NCBI RefSeq assembly: GCF_002794355.1
Contig: NZ_PGOI01000003.1
Coordinates: 248,001-312,000, forward strand
DNA length: 64,000 bases
Source: Pseudorhodobacter sp. MZDSW-24AT
GTDB taxonomy: Bacteria > Pseudomonadota > Alphaproteobacteria > Rhodobacterales > Rhodobacteraceae
Direction: 5' to 3'
Under the pieces are notes generated by a model. It was given only the letters and a program-made list of their open reading frames with translations. It did no database searches and was not told where the DNA came from. The position numbers and the translations under genes are program-made. The first letter of the stretch is position 1. Each line of letters starts with the position of its first letter. Below are positions 1-7,212 of this stretch, one piece after another.

Positions 1-152
1 GTGACATTGACTACATCCTAAAGGTCCGGGTGAAGAACGCCCGCGCTTATGACCAGTTTTATCAGGCTCTTATCTCTGAGGTGAAGATCTACAACGTCAC
101 CGCCTTGCTCAGCATGGAAGAAATCAAGTCCACCACGGTATTGCCTCTTTGA
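1..152 (+). CDS. Lrp/AsnC-family regulator, C-terminal fragment
   Basis: Partial gene entering from the left edge and read in frame from base 3; the stop codon is at 150-152. The 49 visible residues begin DIDYILKVRV and end with EEIKSTTVLPL. This matches the C-terminal effector (RAM) half of Lrp/AsnC regulators, where a DYLL-like strand, a long helix and a final TxxxL strand are characteristic. The DNA-binding half lies outside the window, so the regulated pathway cannot be judged. It is convergent with the P450 gene 80 bases downstream. Confidence 0.75.
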   Translation, partial: DIDYILKVRVKNARAYDQFYQALISEVKIYNVTALLSMEEIKSTTVLPL

Positions 153-232
153 CGGCTCGCGGCGGGGGTGAGGAGGGTTTGAACCTTTCTCACTCCCGCC
201 GAGGGCGATGTTTTTGGCAGCAGACGCTCCGG

Positions 233-1414
233 CTAGCGGGTCAGCTGCAACCGCTCCAACCCGTGAAAGTGATACACATCTGCGTAGCGGGGAGGCTCTG
301 CGAGCCGTAAGTCTGGCATGCGGCGGAAGAGAATTGGCAGGGCGATCTGCAATTCCAGCCGTGCGAGAGGAGCGCCGACGCAGAAATGCAGCCCCGCGCC
401 GAAGGTCAGATTGGGTTTGTCCGTGCGTTCGGGCCAAAACGCGTCAGGACGCTCCCACAGCTGTGGGTCGCGGTTGGTCGCGCCCAACAGCAGGCCGACC
501 TGATCGCCCCGCTGAAAGGTGTGGCCCATGACCTCGACCGTCTCATAGGCGGTGCGGGTAAACATGTGCAAAGCCGGATCAAAGCGCAGGATCTCTTCAA
601 CCACCTTGGGCGCGGTTTCGGGGCGCAGGATCTGCGCCACGGTGCCAGTTTCCAGCAAAGTCTTCACGCCGTTGCCAAGCGTGTGCACGGTGGCTTCGTG
701 CCCCGCGTTCAGCAACAGGATGCAGGTTGTGATCAGCTCATCGGTCGAAAGCCGCTCGCCTTCCGACTCGGCCGCGATCAGCTGAGTGATCAGGTCGTCG
801 GCCGGGGCTTTGCGGCGCTCTTCAACATAGCCTCGCAGAAAATCAGAAAAGTCGCGTGCGGCGTCGCTTGCCGCGACTTCCATCGCATGGGTGCGCCGCG
901 CCTGATACATTCCCACCATCGCATTCGACCAGTGCAAAAGCTGACCTGCCATCGCTTCAGGCACGCCCAGCAAGCGGGCGATGATGATGACGGGAAGCGG
1001 CTGGGCAAAGCCGGTGATGAGGTCAAAATCGCTGTCAGGCAAAGCGTCGATCAGGCGATGGCTGAGGCTTTCGATGTCACCATGCAGATTGGCAATGCGG
1101 CGCGACGTGAAAGCGCGCAAAACCAGTGAGCGCAACCGGGTATGGCGTGGCGGTTCCAGCTCCAGCATTGAATGGGCTTCGACGGCATAGAAGGGCGCTG
1201 TGTGTGGCGCGATGGGTTTCGCCATTTCGGGCGGCACTTCCCGGCCAAAGCGGCGATCACGAAAGATCGCATTCGCCGCTGCTGCCGACGGGGTGCAGAT
1301 CAGGTCATAGTCCTGCCAATGAAAAAACGGACCCAAGGCCCGGGCGCGTTCATAGAAAGGATAGGGATTCTGGACAAAGTCCGGTGCGGTCGGGGATTGG
1401 ATGAGGCTTTGCAT
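233..1414 (-). CDS. Cytochrome P450
   Basis: A 393-residue soluble bacterial-type cytochrome P450, a heme-thiolate monooxygenase expected to depend on ferredoxin and a ferredoxin reductase. The three diagnostic motifs are visible: the I-helix oxygen-activation motif AGHEAT (residues about 237-242), the K-helix E274-x-x-R277 pair, and the heme loop FGAGLHFCVGAP with the axial cysteine near residue 345. Length is normal for class I P450s. I chose the ATG at 1414; a TTG two codons upstream is an alternative, and neither has a strong ribosome binding site. No ferredoxin gene is adjacent, so substrate and redox partner cannot be assigned. Fold certain, substrate unknown. Confidence 0.93.
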   Translation of the reverse strand: MQSLIQSPTAPDFVQNPYPFYERARALGPFFHWQDYDLICTPSAAAANAIFRDRRFGREVPPEMAKPIAPHTAPFYAVEAHSMLELEPPRHTRLRSLVLRAFTSRRIANLHGDIESLSHRLIDALPDSDFDLITGFAQPLPVIIIARLLGVPEAMAGQLLHWSNAMVGMYQARRTHAMEVAASDAARDFSDFLRGYVEERRKAPADDLITQLIAAESEGERLSTDELITTCILLLNAGHEATVHTLGNGVKTLLETGTVAQILRPETAPKVVEEILRFDPALHMFTRTAYETVEVMGHTFQRGDQVGLLLGATNRDPQLWERPDAFWPERTDKPNLTFGAGLHFCVGAPLARLELQIALPILFRRMPDLRLAEPPRYADVYHFHGLERLQLTR

Positions 1415-1543
1415 GCGCAAGGCTTAGCCGCGCGGGTGGGGCGGGTGCAAGGGCCTGCTTTGGTTGCTTTCAGGCTGCGGCAGTGTGGGCATGTGGCCGC
1501 CATGCGCAGCATGATCTCGTGCTATGACCGCCTGTTTTGGGGG

Positions 1544-1571
1544 CCGCCACGGGCATACTTGCCCGCGGCGG
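1544..1571 (-). terminator. Hairpin downstream of tpiA
   Basis: An 11-bp inverted repeat with one mismatch (CCGCCACGGGC / GCCCGCGGCGG) and a 6-base loop lies just past the tpiA stop. There is no clear T-run, so it may be an RNA-stabilising or Rho-assisted end rather than a classical intrinsic terminator. Confidence 0.45.
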
Positions 1572-1585
1572 AAAACCTGCCTTCT

Positions 1586-2329
1586 TCAAGAGGCAGACAA
1601 TGCCGCGACAATGGCGCCAAAATCGGCCGCCTTCAGGCTCGCGCCGCCGACAAGCGCACCGTCCACATGCGGCACAGCAAAGATCTCAGCCGCGTTGGAC
1701 GGTTTTACCGACCCGCCGTAAAGCAAACGCACGCCTCCCGCCTGCATGCCGATCCTTGCGGTCAGCCGGGCGCGGATAAAGGCATGCACTTCGGCGATTT
1801 CCGCAATCGTTGGAGTGCGTCCGGTGCCAATCGCCCAGACGGGTTCATAGGCAACCACCAAAGTGGCGGAGCTCGACTCTTCCGGGACCGATCCCACAAG
1901 CTGGCGCCCGATCACGTCCAATGTCTCACCCGCATCGCGCTGTGCTTCGGTCTCTCCGATACAGACAACTGCGACAAGACCCGCGACCTGTGCCGCTTGC
2001 GCTTTGGCCAGCACTTGCGCGTCGGTTTCCGCGTGGTCGGTGCGCCGCTCTGAATGGCCAAGGATCACATGGCTGGCGCCCGCGTCGGCCAGCATCCCTG
2101 CCGACAGATCGCCGGTATGTGCGCCGCTTGACTTTGCATGGCAATCTTGCCCGCCAACCCGCAAGGCACTGCCTTTGGCCAGATCGGCCATGCGGGCAAT
2201 CAAGGTTGCAGGAGGGCAGAGCAACATTTCGCAAGCCGGGGCAGGTTGAGAAGACAGAAGAGCCGCAACTTCCGAAAGGCTCTCTCCCGTGCCGTTCATT
2301 TTCCAGTTTCCAGCGGCCAGCTTACGCAT
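1586..2329 (-). CDS. tpiA: Triosephosphate isomerase
   Basis: Interconverts dihydroxyacetone phosphate and glyceraldehyde-3-phosphate in glycolysis and gluconeogenesis. The 247-residue protein has the catalytic lysine K10 in GNWKMNG, the electrophile H92 in LGHSERR, the catalytic base E162 in [11 protein letters not shown], and the phosphate-binding YGGSV segment near residue 204. I placed the start at the ATG at 2329, which has an AGAGGA ribosome binding site 5 bases upstream; the in-frame TTG at 2344 would bury that site inside the coding region. It is a single-gene unit, divergent from the DUF2852 gene. Full family length and very secure. Confidence 0.97.
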   Translation of the reverse strand: MRKLAAGNWKMNGTGESLSEVAALLSSQPAPACEMLLCPPATLIARMADLAKGSALRVGGQDCHAKSSGAHTGDLSAGMLADAGASHVILGHSERRTDHAETDAQVLAKAQAAQVAGLVAVVCIGETEAQRDAGETLDVIGRQLVGSVPEESSSATLVVAYEPVWAIGTGRTPTIAEIAEVHAFIRARLTARIGMQAGGVRLLYGGSVKPSNAAEIFAVPHVDGALVGGASLKAADFGAIVAALSAS

Positions 2330-2775
2330 GTGTGATCCTCTCAACGCTCAATTGCGCAGCGATCATAGAGGCGGGCCAGCGCGAAACAAGCGACAAAACC
2401 TGCCTTATCGGTTTCTGTTCTGGTGGCCCAAAAGTGCCAGAGGCAGGCGCGGCGGGTGAAGTTCATAAGCAAAGCCGCCTGCAATCAGCCGCGCCATATT
2501 TCAGGGAAAGCATTGAGGAAAAATAACAATGTGATGATTTTTCGTCGAGGGGAGGCCGTTGATGCCTTTGCAGTCTTTTTCAGAAAAATCTTTCCTGCCT
2601 AAGCCTCGGGTTCTGCTGGGGCGTCGCCGGCCTCCCTTTGGTCCGCGCGAAACGGAAAATGTAAAAATGTTTTACATCGGGTCTTGAACCTCGGGGTGTG
2701 GAGGGTCATCTGACATCATGTGAAAGACATTCACATAGCCCCGAGGGGTTCAGCCGCCGAGATGGAGATTTGCCG
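2330..2775. other. Non-coding stretch between tpiA and DUF2852 gene
   Basis: 446 bases between divergent genes. I see no convincing gene. It holds the perfect 17-bp palindrome at 2660-2676 (listed separately) and a CCTCGGGG / CCCCGAGG inverted repeat flanking about 2690-2750, just ahead of the DUF2852 start. Confidence 0.6.
2660..2676. promoter_or_regulatory. Perfect palindrome TGTAAAA-ATG-TTTTACA
   Basis: A perfect 7-bp inverted repeat around a 3-base centre, 17 bp in total, placed about 100 bases upstream of the DUF2852 gene and about 330 bases from tpiA. Its size and symmetry fit a dimeric repressor operator. It is not the TGT-N12-ACA PpsR site because the spacing is 11, so the binding protein is unknown. 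Confidence 0.45.
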
Positions 2776-3246
2776 ATGACTTATTCCCCCGACACCGCCG
2801 CCAAAGCGCCAGCGCTCGCCGGTTTGACCACCCGACTGCGCGCTGCCGAAGACTGGCTTGACGCGAAAGGCCGTGGCGCATGGATTGCTGCCATGATTTT
2901 GGGCTTTGTCTTCGTCTGGCCGGTCGGCCTCGCGCTTGTGGTTTACATGACCTACGCCAACAAATGGAGCAAACGCATGTTCAAGAACAAACTGTCCGCA
3001 AGCGGCCGCGATTATGGTTTCAGCCGTCACACGGCTTGGCGTTCGTCGGGCAATTCGGCCTTTGATGCCTACAAGGCGGAAACGCTGCGTCGGCTCGAGG
3101 AAGAGCAGGGCGCTTTCGAGTCCTTCCTTGAGCGTCTGCGTGAAGCCAAAGACAAGCAAGAGTTTGACAGCTTCATGGAAGATCGCGCCAAAGGTGCGGC
3201 ACGTCCGCCTGTTCCCGCGCAGGACGCGCCCCGCGGCGAGTATTGA
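2776..3246 (+). CDS. DUF2852-type small membrane protein
   Basis: A 156-residue protein with one clear membrane segment (about residues 34-56, AAMILGFVFVWPVGLALVVYM), followed by a basic stretch and a charged, probably coiled-coil region rich in Glu and Arg (about residues 95-140). The pattern of an N-terminal hydrophobic segment followed by KWSKRMFKNK fits the DUF2852 family of alphaproteobacteria, whose function is not known. The start at the ATG at 2776 is chosen because GGAG sits 8 bases upstream; an upstream in-frame start would add 26 residues without a ribosome binding site. It is followed by an intercistronic hairpin and an RDD-family membrane protein in the same direction. Confidence 0.8.
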   Translation: MTYSPDTAAKAPALAGLTTRLRAAEDWLDAKGRGAWIAAMILGFVFVWPVGLALVVYMTYANKWSKRMFKNKLSASGRDYGFSRHTAWRSSGNSAFDAYKAETLRRLEEEQGAFESFLERLREAKDKQEFDSFMEDRAKGAARPPVPAQDAPRGEY

Positions 3247-3256
3247 AAACCGACAT

Positions 3257-3281
3257 GGGGTGGCCAGTGTTCGGCCACCCC
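3257..3281 (+). other. Intercistronic hairpin
   Basis: A perfect 9-bp inverted repeat (GGGGTGGCC / GGCCACCCC, 7-base loop) lies between the DUF2852 gene and the RDD gene. It has no T-run. It could be an RNA stabiliser or a Rho-dependent end. Confidence 0.5.
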
Positions 3282-3325
3282 CGACCCTTGGTGCCTTTAA
3301 CACTTTCTCTTGCAGGACGATGCCG

Positions 3326-3790
3326 ATGCGCACAGTTTCCCCTATGATGATGTCCAGTATGCAGCCAGACCCAGAGCGCCATCCCGCCTTTTATGCAGGC
3401 GTCCTGCCAAAGCGTTTTCTGGCTTGGGTGCTGGACCTGATCCTGATCGGGGTCGTCACCGCCTTGATCGTGCCGTTTACCGCTTTCACGGCGCTGTTCT
3501 TCTTGCCCTTCCTGTTCCTTGTGGTCGGGTTTCTTTATCGCTGGCTCACCTTGAGCGGACGGTCCGCAACTTGGGGCATGCGGTTGATGAGCATCGAATT
3601 TCTGGATCGGAACGGCCAGCGCTTCGACGGTGCCACGGCTTTATTGCACACCTTGGGATACACCGTTTCTATGGCTTTCGTCATGCCGCAGGTTTTGTCT
3701 GTCGTGCTGATGGTGCTGTCTTCACGCGGGCAGGGGCTGAGCGATATGGTTCTTGGCTCGGTTGCGATCAACAGCCCGTCATCGCGGTGA
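3326..3790 (+). CDS. RDD-family membrane protein
   Basis: A 154-residue protein with three or four hydrophobic segments. It matches the RDD family: an early FLAWVLDLILIGVV helix bearing the characteristic aspartate, a second helix FLPFLFLVVGFLYRWLTL, the typical SATWGMRLMSIEFLDRNGQ turn, and a terminal GLSDMVLGSVAIN. RDD proteins are poorly understood; some are implicated in ion or small-molecule transport. I prefer the ATG at 3326 because AGGA at 3314-3317 is 8 bases away; the ATG at 3320 is too close. It lies downstream of the DUF2852 gene and could be cotranscribed with it. Confidence 0.85.
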   Translation: MRTVSPMMMSSMQPDPERHPAFYAGVLPKRFLAWVLDLILIGVVTALIVPFTAFTALFFLPFLFLVVGFLYRWLTLSGRSATWGMRLMSIEFLDRNGQRFDGATALLHTLGYTVSMAFVMPQVLSVVLMVLSSRGQGLSDMVLGSVAINSPSSR

Positions 3791-3875
3791 AATGGTCAGG
3801 CCTTGCTGCAAAATCGCGTCTTGGCGCAGGCTGCAGGGCTTGCTAACGTGAGCCATCCTTGATCAGACACGTGAC

Positions 3876-4712
3876 ATGCGCCACACGCTTCCCATTGCGC
3901 CCCAATTCTACGTGACGGCTCCTCAGGCCTGCCCTTATCTGGAAGGGCGGATGGAGAGAAAGCTGTTTACGGCGCTGCAGGGAGAGCACGCACAGCGGCT
4001 GAATGACACCTTGTCCAAGCAGGGCTTTCGGCGCAGTCAAAACGTGCTGTATCGGCCGTCTTGTTCGGAATGCTCTGCCTGTCTTTCCGCGCGTATCCGT
4101 GTCGCTGATTTCCGTCCCAGCCGGACGCAGAAACGGATCATGCGGCGTGCGGCGCATTTGCGTCGCAGCGCAACCAGCCCATGGGCGACTGAAGATCAGT
4201 TCAGCCTTTTCCGCAGGTATCTTGACGCACGCCACGCCGATGGCGGCATGGCAGACATGGATATCTTCGAATTCGCGGCGATGATCGAAGAAACTCCGAT
4301 CAAGAGCCGGGTGATTGAATACTCAAGGCCCGCAGGGCCGGAGGAGAGAGGCCAAGAGCTGGCAGCCGTTTGCTTGACGGATGTCTTCGATGATGGTCTG
4401 TCAATGGTCTACAGCTTCTACGATCCCGATCTGGTTGATCTGTCGCTGGGCACCCATATCATTCTTGATCACATCAACATCGCGCGTGAAGCAGGTCTGC
4501 CTTACGTCTATCTTGGCTATTGGGTGCCGGGCAGCCGCAAGATGGGGTATAAGGCCGGGTTTTCTGCCTTAGAGATCTACAAGAAAGGCGTCTGGCAGGA
4601 TCTTGGTGATCCGGCGGCGCATCGAGCAGAACTGCATCCGTTGTCGATGGATCCGATCGCAGAGCAGGTGGCGCGCATCAATCTTCCGGAAGCGCGTCCG
4701 CACCGCGACTGA
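3876..4712 (+). CDS. bpt: Aspartate/glutamate leucyltransferase (Bpt/Ate family)
   Basis: Transfers leucine (or, in the eukaryotic-like version, arginine) from aminoacyl-tRNA to the N-terminus of proteins, feeding them into the N-degron pathway recognised by ClpS/ClpAP. The 278-residue protein has the N-terminal cysteine-containing block with CPYL near residue 19 and [11 protein letters not shown] near residues 59-69, and the C-terminal acyltransferase half with [10 protein letters not shown] and [20 protein letters not shown]. Length and both blocks match bacterial Bpt proteins. ATG at 3876. It stands alone between the RDD gene and the sufT-like gene. Leucyl specificity is inferred from the bacterial origin and cannot be proven from sequence alone. 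Confidence 0.92.
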   Translation: MRHTLPIAPQFYVTAPQACPYLEGRMERKLFTALQGEHAQRLNDTLSKQGFRRSQNVLYRPSCSECSACLSARIRVADFRPSRTQKRIMRRAAHLRRSATSPWATEDQFSLFRRYLDARHADGGMADMDIFEFAAMIEETPIKSRVIEYSRPAGPEERGQELAAVCLTDVFDDGLSMVYSFYDPDLVDLSLGTHIILDHINIAREAGLPYVYLGYWVPGSRKMGYKAGFSALEIYKKGVWQDLGDPAAHRAELHPLSMDPIAEQVARINLPEARPHRD

Positions 4713-4830
4713 ACCCTCTCATCCCTTGCAGAGAAAGATGTGGCGCGGAATTTTGCGGTTTTGCCCACATCTTACAGGCAGAGATCAGGATCAAGGCGCG
4801 GCCTCTGGACGTGGTTTGCAGAATTTCCTA

Positions 4831-4836
4831 TATAAT
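4831..4836 (+). promoter_or_regulatory. Candidate -10 element of sufT-like gene
   Basis: A consensus TATAAT lies 28 bases upstream of the ATG at 4864. I see no good -35 hexamer at 16-18 bases, so the promoter may be activator-dependent. Confidence 0.4.
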
Positions 4837-4863
4837 CCCTCAACAAACACTGATGAGGCCGGA

Positions 4864-5223
4864 ATGAACAGCGAAGCACAAGTCGAGGGCAGCCCGCTCA
4901 TCAAACCTTCGACCACAGATCATCCTTTGTATGACAGCGTGGTTGATGCGTGCCGAACGGTCTTTGACCCGGAGATCCCGGTCAATATCTTTGATCTGGG
5001 GCTGATCTACACCATCGAAATCGATGCAGAAAATGCCGTCAGTGTTATCATGACGCTCACCGCGCCGGGGTGCCCGGTGGCAGGAGAAATGCCGGGTTGG
5101 GTGGCTGATGCTGTCGAGCCTTTGGCTGGCGTGAAACAGGTCGATGTGCAGATGACCTTTGATCCGCCGTGGGGCATGGAGATGATGAGCGACGAAGCGC
5201 GTTTGGAACTGGGCTTCATGTAG
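4864..5223 (+). CDS. SufT-like Fe-S assembly protein (DUF59/MIP18 family)
   Basis: A 119-residue protein of the MIP18/DUF59 (PaaD-like) family that assists iron-sulfur cluster maturation. Visible hallmarks are the VFDPEIPVNIFDLGLIY segment with the conserved DPE and DLGL motifs (residues about 39-55), the TAPGCPVAGEMP loop containing the conserved cysteine, and the C-terminal TFDPPWGMEMMSDEARLELGFM block. The ATG at 4864 follows a GGAA ribosome binding site. A sufA-like gene lies 1.5 kb downstream on the same strand, separated by the SatD-like/DUF3307 pair, suggesting an insertion between two genes that act in the same process. Confidence 0.9.
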   Translation: MNSEAQVEGSPLIKPSTTDHPLYDSVVDACRTVFDPEIPVNIFDLGLIYTIEIDAENAVSVIMTLTAPGCPVAGEMPGWVADAVEPLAGVKQVDVQMTFDPPWGMEMMSDEARLELGFM

Positions 5224-5269
5224 GCGCGCGTTTTTCTGGGGCGCAGGTCATTTGGCCTGCATGCCTCAG

Positions 5270-5291
5270 ATGCAAGGTTTTTGACTTGCAT
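5270..5291 (+). promoter_or_regulatory. Inverted repeat ATGCAAG-N8-CTTGCAT, copy 1
   Basis: Perfect 7-bp arms around an 8-base spacer. An identical architecture recurs with its centre 56 bp downstream (5326-5347). This is a candidate operator of the SatD-like/DUF3307 operon. Confidence 0.65.
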
Positions 5292-5312
5292 CGCTCTGTC
5301 AAAGCGTTTTGC

Positions 5313-5341
5313 TTGCACTTCGGTTATGCAAGCCCTATGGC
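5313..5341 (+). promoter_or_regulatory. Predicted promoter for a leaderless satD-like transcript
   Basis: A TTGCAC hexamer (5313-5318) and TATGGC (5336-5341) are separated by 17 bases. Seven bases past the -10 is the first base of the ATG at 5348, so the transcript would start at the initiation codon. The absence of a ribosome binding site ahead of the ATG agrees with this. The -10 hexamer is imperfect. Confidence 0.45.
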
Positions 5342-5347
5342 TTGCAT
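5326..5347 (+). promoter_or_regulatory. Inverted repeat ATGCAAG-N8-CTTGCAT, copy 2
   Basis: Same arms and same 8-base spacer as the copy at 5270-5291. It ends on the base before the start codon of the SatD-like gene and covers the predicted -10 element. A further half-site CTTGCA lies at 5312-5317. The layout fits negative autoregulation. Confidence 0.65.
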
Positions 5348-5980
5348 ATGTCCAAGTTGCACGCGGTCTTGACCGGAGATCTCATCTATTCCACCCGCAG
5401 CGCGCCCGCGGAGGTGGATGAGGCGATGCTGCTGATCGAAACCTCTGTTCGCCTTTTGGATGCGGAGGCGCGTTTTCAGCGCTTTCGGGGCGACGGCTGG
5501 CAGGTGCATCTCACCTCGGCATCGCAGGGACTGTTGATCCTTGTCTTCCTTGCGGCGCAGTTGCGTGGCTCTGGCAAACTGTGCAGCCGGATCGCCTTGG
5601 GTGTGGGCGATGCGTATGGCTATGATCAGGGCAGTCTCGGGACGGCAGGCGGCGCAGCTTTTGTTCAGTCTGGCCGCGCCCTTGATGCAATGCCCGACGG
5701 GCGATGGTTTGCCTTGGCGGGGCAGGGGGTTGATCCGCTGCATCAGGCGCTGATGGCATTTCTGGATGCCCAGATTCAGCGCTGGTCGCCACAACAGGCA
5801 CAGGCCGTTGCATTGTCACTTGGTCCAGATAACATCCTGTCACAACAGACGCTTGCCGATCACCTTGGTATTTCGCGTCAAGCTTACGCCGCGCGCTTGG
5901 CCGCTGCGGAGTTTTCGCTGACAACGCAGGCGCTTCGGGCCTTCTCCATGCATTTTGCACAGGATGTCGCCTTTGGCTGA
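5348..5980 (+). CDS. SatD-like protein with C-terminal helix-turn-helix
   Basis: A 210-residue protein. The N-terminus (SKLHAVLTGDLIYSTRSAP) resembles SatD-family proteins, which start with a similar TGD[IL]xxS strand-loop. The C-terminal part (SQQTLADHLGISRQAYAARLAAAE, about residues 162-186) reads as a helix-turn-helix. It is followed by a DUF3307 membrane protein overlapping by 17 bases; SatD-like/DUF3307 pairs recur in bacteria, which supports the call. The start at the ATG at 5348 gives a good family N-terminus but has no ribosome binding site; it is immediately preceded by an inverted repeat. The biochemical function is unknown. A role as autoregulator of the operon is inferred from the HTH and the duplicated operator-like repeats. 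Confidence 0.75.
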   Translation: MSKLHAVLTGDLIYSTRSAPAEVDEAMLLIETSVRLLDAEARFQRFRGDGWQVHLTSASQGLLILVFLAAQLRGSGKLCSRIALGVGDAYGYDQGSLGTAGGAAFVQSGRALDAMPDGRWFALAGQGVDPLHQALMAFLDAQIQRWSPQQAQAVALSLGPDNILSQQTLADHLGISRQAYAARLAAAEFSLTTQALRAFSMHFAQDVAFG

Positions 5981-6716
5981 AACTCTTGCCTTTCTGATCT
6001 TTGCACATGTTTTGGCTGATTTTGTGCTCCAGCCCGACCGAATGGTGCGCGCCAAGAGTATCGGGCATCCGGGTTGGATGGGAATGCACGCCGGAATTGT
6101 GGGCGTGCTTGCCTTGCTGGCGACGGGCGCTCAGACCCAAACCGCTTTGTTCGTGGTGGCAGGGCTGACATTGGCGCATCTGTGTATCGATGCCATGAAA
6201 GTGGCCATCGGGCCACGGGTATCCGGCATAAAGGCGTTTGTCGCAGATCAGGTTGCCCATCTGATGACGCTGGCGGTGGTGGCGATCCTGTGGCCAGATC
6301 TTTGGAGCCAAGGCTTCTGGGCCCCCATCGCGCCGCAATGGCTCCCGGCGGGCGTGACAGTTCTTTCCGGCAGCATTCTGACGATGAGGGCAGGCGGCTA
6401 TGCCTTGGGTTTGCTCATGCGGGATTGGGGAGACGTTGGGCTTAAAGGCCTGCCGGGAGGCGGCCGCATCATTGGCGTCTTGGAGCGTGGCATCATCTAT
6501 TTGCTGATCCTTGCTGGTGAACCCGGCGGCATTGGCTTCCTGATCGCGGCCAAATCTGTGCTGCGGTTCGGCGCCGTCCGAGAGGAGGCGCAGTTGTCGG
6601 AATATGTGATCATCGGCACGCTTGCGTCGTTCGGTTGGGCGATCCTTTTGGCGACCGGAACGGTGATGTTGCTTTCCGCCTTGCCGCCGCTTGGAATTCC
6701 GGACCTTTCACCTTAG
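5964..6716 (+). CDS. DUF3307 membrane protein
   Basis: A 250-residue polytopic membrane protein. The first helix contains the family signature AHVLADFVLQPDRMV (HxxxDFxxQ), followed by HPGWMGMHAG and a second AHLCIDAMK helix, as in DUF3307 proteins. About seven hydrophobic segments are visible. Function is unknown. Start chosen at the ATG at 5964 (MSPLAETLAF), giving a 17-base overlap with the SatD-like gene and implying translational coupling. The 3' part (after about residue 150) includes a glycine-rich loop LPGGGRIIGVLERG and two further membrane helices. It probably works with the SatD-like partner; nothing in the sequence identifies a transported substrate. Confidence 0.82.
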   Translation: MSPLAETLAFLIFAHVLADFVLQPDRMVRAKSIGHPGWMGMHAGIVGVLALLATGAQTQTALFVVAGLTLAHLCIDAMKVAIGPRVSGIKAFVADQVAHLMTLAVVAILWPDLWSQGFWAPIAPQWLPAGVTVLSGSILTMRAGGYALGLLMRDWGDVGLKGLPGGGRIIGVLERGIIYLLILAGEPGGIGFLIAAKSVLRFGAVREEAQLSEYVIIGTLASFGWAILLATGTVMLLSALPPLGIPDLSP

Positions 6717-6742
6717 ATTAAGCGCAGAGACAGGAGTTCCTC

Positions 6743-7102
6743 ATGTTTGGCATCCCCGGCAAAGCGGCCGTCACCCTGACCCCAATGGCCGCCCGGCAGA
6801 TTGCACGGCTGATGGAGAAAGACGGCCGTCAAGGCCTGCGCATCGGCGTCAAGAAAGGCGGCTGCGCTGGTATGGAATACACCATGGACTATGTGTCCGA
6901 GGTCAACCCGCTGGACGAAGTGGTGGAGCAGGATGGCGCGCGCGTGATGATCGCGCCAATGGCGCAAATGTTCTTGATCGGCACCGAGATCGATTACGAG
7001 GTGGATCTGCTGCACGCCGGGTTTAAGTTCCGCAATCCGAACGTTGCCGAGGCCTGTGGCTGTGGCGAATCGATCAAGTTCAAGGACACACCCGCTCTTT
7101 AA
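6743..7102 (+). CDS. sufA: HesB/IscA-family Fe-S carrier (SufA-like)
   Basis: A 119-residue A-type carrier for iron-sulfur cluster assembly and delivery. The three cluster-binding cysteines are present: C41 in KKGGCAGM and C105/C107 in EACGCGES. The N-terminal extension is short and the body (LTPMAARQIARLM, VMIAPMAQMFLIGTEIDY) fits the family. A good AGGAG-like ribosome binding site precedes the ATG at 6743. A second A-type protein, closer to ErpA, is encoded at 52993-53325. Assignment to SufA rather than IscA rests on the nearby sufT-like gene and is an inference. Confidence 0.9.
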   Translation: MFGIPGKAAVTLTPMAARQIARLMEKDGRQGLRIGVKKGGCAGMEYTMDYVSEVNPLDEVVEQDGARVMIAPMAQMFLIGTEIDYEVDLLHAGFKFRNPNVAEACGCGESIKFKDTPAL

Positions 7103-7154
7103 GGAGCGTGCAGGGGTCTGTGTGTTCCACGACGGCACAGCCCGCCAACAAAGC

Positions 7155-7196
7155 GCCTCGGAAAATGCTATCCGCATTTCCCGAGGCTTTGTTTTT
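7155..7196 (+). terminator. Intrinsic terminator after sufA-like gene
   Basis: A 14-bp stem with one mismatch (GCCTCGGAAAATGC / GCATTTCCCGAGGC, loop TATCC) is followed by TTTGTTTTT. It lies between the convergent sufA-like and autokinase genes and could serve both. Confidence 0.8.
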
Positions 7197-7212
7197 GGCG
7201 CGACACGGCATT

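Noticed and set aside
2660-2676. PpsR/CrtJ binding site.
   Set aside because: The PpsR consensus has 12 bases between TGT and ACA; this palindrome has 11.
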